Positions 61,961 to 64,000 of a stretch of DNA of 64,000 nt are shown one piece after another (position 1 is the stretch's first letter; each line of letters opens with the position of its first letter). The stretch is from positions 88,567,405 to 88,631,404 of the forward strand of contig CM039182.1 in NCBI GenBank assembly GCA_008360975.2, given 5' to 3'. Under the pieces are notes generated by a model, which was not told the DNA's origin, made no database searches, and saw nothing but the letters and a program-made list of their open reading frames with translations. The position numbers and the translations under genes were made by a program. Source of the stretch: Lichenostomus cassidix (Eukaryota > Chordata > Aves > Passeriformes > Meliphagidae).

Positions 61961-62429
61961 ACCATGTGTGCCACCATTGTGTTAGCTACCAGCACCTTGG
62001 GAAAGGCAGAATCAAATCCCTCTCTGTGACTCTTCTGCTGGACTACATGATTTATTGTGTTGGGCCATCACAAAGTTCCAATTCCTTAGGAATTTTGCAC
62101 AGCCTGAAAGTCCTCTGCTGTGAACTTCCAGTCTGTTTGGATTTGGTGCTCTGATTTAATATATATAAGAGAGTTTCAGGCTGGGAATTTGATGCTAGGT
62201 CTGTACTTCTGGCTCAAGCCCAGCTGTCTACATTTGGAAAGGTATTTGATTTTGGAACACAATTTTCTGGAGTGGAATGTCAAGAAAATACATAATCAAG
62301 AGGGCATCATAGATAACGAGCTACAAAAACCTGTTTGTCACCCTCCTCCCACAATGGCAAAGAGCCTTCTACAGCTGCTAATTAGAAAATTAGAACACCA
62401 CAAATAGATTATATTTTACTGGCAGCATA
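61961..62429. other. Unique sequence, no gene seen
   Basis: Two plus-strand frames (62 and 95 codons, overlapping in different frames) are not recognisable. No repeat. Confidence 0.45.
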
Positions 62430-62720
62430 GCATCTTCCCCCCAGTGTTTTGAAGTACTTTTTGAATTGTTTGCTGTCAGCAAAACAAGTGCGCTACCTGC
62501 GATCCTATAGACAACAAAGCCCGGCAGCAGGATTTCAGTCAGGTGATGTCACCCAGGTAAAATTGTACTGACAAGCTTTTAATTAAAGTTTTCCCACACA
62601 TCTTTCTGCTGGTCCCCAGGAGCTATTATTCATTATGTGCCGACTGTCAGCCAATTGTGAGTCGGGAGGGAAGTGTTTTATTTTCAAAGCCCTTGCTGAC
62701 AGCTAGAGAACACTTTGTTA
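62430..62720. promoter_or_regulatory. Strongest candidate conserved non-coding element (enhancer-like)
   Basis: The most complex non-coding texture in the window, richer in G+C and CpG than its flanks and lacking homopolymers and stop-poor frames. Three TALE-type TGTCAG/TGACAG sites (62474-62479, 62645-62650, 62697-62702) occur together with CAGGTGATGTCACCCAGGTA (62540-62559; E-box plus palindrome), an ACAACAAAGC SOX/TCF-like site (62511-62520), TTTTAATTAAAG (62577-62588) and CAATTGTGAGTC (62652-62663). This would fit a developmental enhancer bound by MEIS/PBX/TGIF-type, bHLH, SOX and homeodomain factors. Function and conservation are inferred, not shown. Confidence 0.45.
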
Positions 62721-64000
62721 TACAATCTGTTTACTTTTTTCACACACACAATCTTGCTAAAGGGGAAATGGTCATGCAGTAGTGTTTACAGTTTATGGCA
62801 ATAATTAAATGCATCTGGAAGAGCGGTAGCTGAAAGGAGGTCGGTGTGGGTGAAAAGCCATAAAATTCCTCCTATAAACAGTTACCTTCACCTTGCAGAG
62901 CCCCCAGCATTTTAAGACAAAGTTTCTTTGGGAAAGGGCAGGTCTAAACAGGTGCACATATTCTGAAATGGGAATACACTGATCCAGCCATGTCGTACTT
63001 GATTCTGGAAAACACTGTCCTGGAATCACAGTAACATTGTTCTCATCAATGATTAGAACAGTTTGAATTGGTTATAAAACAGCTGCTTGTCCTTTATGAT
63101 GCTAAATCCCAAAGTACTTACCTCTGGAAGAAGAAATGTACAATGAGAAATAACTTGCCATTAGATGAAGGCAGAAGGTGGTGTGGAGTCCTATTTCACC
63201 AAAGGGAGAGTATTTGACAATACCTACAGAGAAACAGTTCTTTCAAAATTTTTTGTAGCTTAAAATATTTATTTTTTAATTAGGTGACTGGTGCTGATCA
63301 ATATTTATTTAGAGTTATGAACAACTTTTAAATCATGGTAAAATGTTGTAAGCAATAATCATTGCATCACCTGAAGTATTTAACACCTCTGTTTATTAAG
63401 AATAATAATAGGACATCAACTGTGCTTAAAATATTAGTAGATGAATTAAAGCCAGTGCAATATTCACATAAAGAGCTGAAAAAGAAATTGCAAGCCACTC
63501 ACTGTCAGACTGTTGGTACTTCTGTGGAAATCACTTCCACTGTAAAGCAAAGAGAATATAAATTAATTGGTCAAGATTTAAACACCGTGTTTAACTGATA
63601 TTATTATAAATTACTATGTAAATTATTGAATGGATACAGTTCCCATTGTTAATAAATGAAAATCCTTAGTTCCTGCTAAATGTCTTTAAATAGCTATATT
63701 CTTAGAAAATAATGTTCTTAGATGGAAAAAATTAAGGAAATGAACAAAATCATTTTCTTGCGTGCAAAAAACCTAAGGAAATTAGCAAATGGGTCCTCTG
63801 AAATAGGCTGTTCTTGTGGTTATCAGCATTAAACAGTGGGCCTTAGTTGTCTCTGGACAGGGTTGGGGAGGTGGTGGTTGTAGACAATGCATTATGCCCG
63901 CTTTAGGAGCCTTTTCCATTTGGATACCATAAAATGTCTTTAAGTCACCAGCATATGAACACATCACTGCAAATTTCATTAATCAAAAGGCAAATACTAA
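62721..64000. other. Unique sequence, no gene seen
   Basis: A short CACACACACA lies at 62741-62750. The 62810-63010 part remains fairly complex and may continue the non-coding element to its left. Frames of 74, 78 and 65 codons are unrecognised. The last 200 bases include a G+C-richer patch near 63850-63910 with no assignment. Confidence 0.45.

Noticed and set aside
1..64000. CRISPR array, prophage, operon or biosynthetic cluster
   Set aside because: No regularly spaced repeats, no long ORFs, no ribosome-binding-site pattern. Base composition and CR1 content indicate vertebrate nuclear DNA.

Overview
The window looks like nuclear DNA from a bird. It is A+T-rich, has few CpG dinucleotides and no CpG island, and carries no open frame that reads as a recognisable host gene. 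The best evidence for a bird (or at least a sauropsid) is a series of CR1 non-LTR retrotransposon fragments. Several end in the 8-bp ATTCTATG-type tail repeat typical of avian CR1, and most are cut short at the 5' end, as is usual in bird genomes. I could not name the species or the locus. The window is best read as a gene desert or part of a very long intron. No rRNA, tRNA, CRISPR array or bacterial-style operon was seen.

Layout. From 1 to about 27.4 kb the sequence is mostly unique and A+T-rich. It holds five CR1 pieces: 3' ends at 3.2 kb (-), 12.7-13.1 kb (+) and 19.8 kb (-), and older, very diverged pieces at 6.2 kb (-) and 23.1 kb (+). A composite (TTCCC)n/(TTCCCC)n tract lies at 27.4-27.5 kb, followed by a poly-A run and an ancient CR1 3' end at 27.9-28.1 kb. 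From 30 to 35 kb the texture changes. Stretches rich in homeodomain, E-box, FOX, RFX and CCAAT-like words look like conserved non-coding elements (candidate enhancers), with two ancient repeat remnants between them. From 38 to 41.5 kb open frames of 109-126 codons are common on both strands, but none resembles a known protein. From 44.0 to 47.1 kb there is a cluster of three CR1 pieces in alternating orientation. The largest transposon remnant, at 55.7-57.0 kb, keeps the ORF1/ORF2 junction, part of the endonuclease domain and the 3' end, but has lost its middle. The right end (61.6-62.7 kb) has an ancient repeat, a possible non-coding exon and the most enhancer-like block of the window.

How it fits together. 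No set of host genes works together here. The only protein-coding ancestry visible is CR1 ORF2 (endonuclease and reverse transcriptase), and every copy is broken. If the window has a function it is probably regulatory: spaced candidate non-coding elements acting on a gene outside the window. That is an inference from base composition and motif content only. Alignment to chicken, zebra finch and a crocodilian or turtle would decide it. I did not find a convincing previously undescribed system.
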